In this document: piece by piece, positions 5,227 through 5,455 of the stretch
Numbering within the stretch: position 1 is the stretch's first letter
Layout: every line of letters begins with the position of its first letter
Assembly (NCBI GenBank): GCA_963977625.1
Contig: CAXBPX010000075.1
Span: 1-5,455 of the forward strand
Length of the DNA stretch: 5,455 nucleotides
Source of the DNA: ZLKRG08 sp963977625
Lineage (GTDB): Bacteria > Actinomycetota > Actinomycetes > Nanopelagicales > Nanopelagicaceae
Direction of reading: 5' to 3'
Translations under genes and position numbers: made by a program
The notes under the pieces: model-generated
Databases searched by the model: none
Seen by the model: only the letters and a program-made list of their open reading frames with translations
Told to the model about the DNA's origin: nothing

Positions 5227-5455
5227 ATGTTGAAGATGTCAAATTTGTTCTTACGCACACTTCGCGATGATCCTGCAGATGCCACCGTTACTTCTCATAA
5301 GTTATTAGTACGTGCCGGTTATGTAAGGCCAATTGCAGCGGGTATTTTTTCTTGGCTACCACTTGGTGTAATTGCACTTCGCAATGTCGAAAGAGTAATT
5401 CGCGAAGAGATGGATGCGGCTGGATTTCAAGAAGTACATTTCCCAGCGCTGCTTC
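5227..5455 (+). CDS. proS: Prolyl-tRNA synthetase, N-terminal part (cut by window end)
   Basis: The frame is open from ATG 5227 to the last base, giving 76 residues. ProS is a class II aminoacyl-tRNA synthetase that charges tRNA-Pro with proline in the cytoplasm. The visible part matches the start of bacterial-type ProS: MSNLFLRTLRDDPADA (residues 4-19), SHKLLVRAGYVRPIAAGIF (23-41) and SWLPLG (42-47). An amphipathic helix then leads to EEMDAAGFQEVHFPALL (60-76), the region of class II motif 1 at the dimer interface. The catalytic motifs 2 and 3 and the editing domain lie beyond the window, so completeness cannot be judged. Nine bases separate it from ispG. In several Actinobacteria proS also lies downstream of ispG in the same direction, which supports the call. 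Confidence 0.95.
   Translation, partial: MLKMSNLFLRTLRDDPADATVTSHKLLVRAGYVRPIAAGIFSWLPLGVIALRNVERVIREEMDAAGFQEVHFPALL

Noticed and set aside
4240..5285. Small overlapping frames on both strands inside ispG and at the proS start
   Set aside because: All overlap an intact ispG or the clear proS start in other frames, and none shows a recognisable domain or ribosome binding site.

Overview
The window looks like core chromosome of a low-GC actinobacterium. The rip1-ispG gene pair with proS close behind is typical of Actinobacteria, and the protein sequences resemble actinobacterial orthologues. The DNA is AT-leaning, and a secreted protein carries a Pro/Thr linker and a Cys/Lys-rich tail. Together these suggest a streamlined freshwater lineage such as the acI group (Nanopelagicales). 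This assignment is inference from gene order, composition and recalled family features, not from any search.

Layout, left to right. (1) 1-285 (+): the 3' end of a ManC/AlgA-type mannose-1-phosphate guanylyltransferase gene. Its C-terminal cupin (isomerase) domain breaks off halfway into an AT-rich, non-homologous tail. (2) 307-1434 (+): a secreted protein with a signal peptide, a probable beta-propeller body, a (TP)n linker and a Cys/Lys-rich C-terminal tail; its function is unknown. (3) 1435-2754 (-): gabT, 4-aminobutyrate aminotransferase, convergent with the secreted-protein gene; the two stop codons abut with no intergenic base. (4) 2755-2849: a 95-bp divergent intergenic region with a plausible leaderless gabT promoter and a strong Shine-Dalgarno for the next gene. 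(5) 2850-4040 (+): an M50 site-2 protease (Rip1/RseP family) starting at TTG. (6) 4072-5217 (+): ispG, the iron-sulphur HMBPP synthase of the MEP isoprenoid pathway. (7) 5227-5455 (+): the 5' end of proS, prolyl-tRNA synthetase, cut by the window edge.

The right half (rip1-ispG-proS) is a co-directional housekeeping cluster with short gaps of 31 and 9 nt. The usual actinobacterial partner upstream of rip1, dxr, is not there; a divergent gabT occupies the position. The left edge (broken manC plus an envelope or secreted protein) looks like the border of a sugar or cell-surface region, where the damaged cupin domain marks a past rearrangement. No RNA gene, CRISPR array, insertion sequence or convincing intrinsic terminator was seen. 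No gene-free stretch exceeds 95 bp. I see no clear new defence or mobile system here. The most unusual items are the truncated ManC cupin and the tail of the secreted protein.
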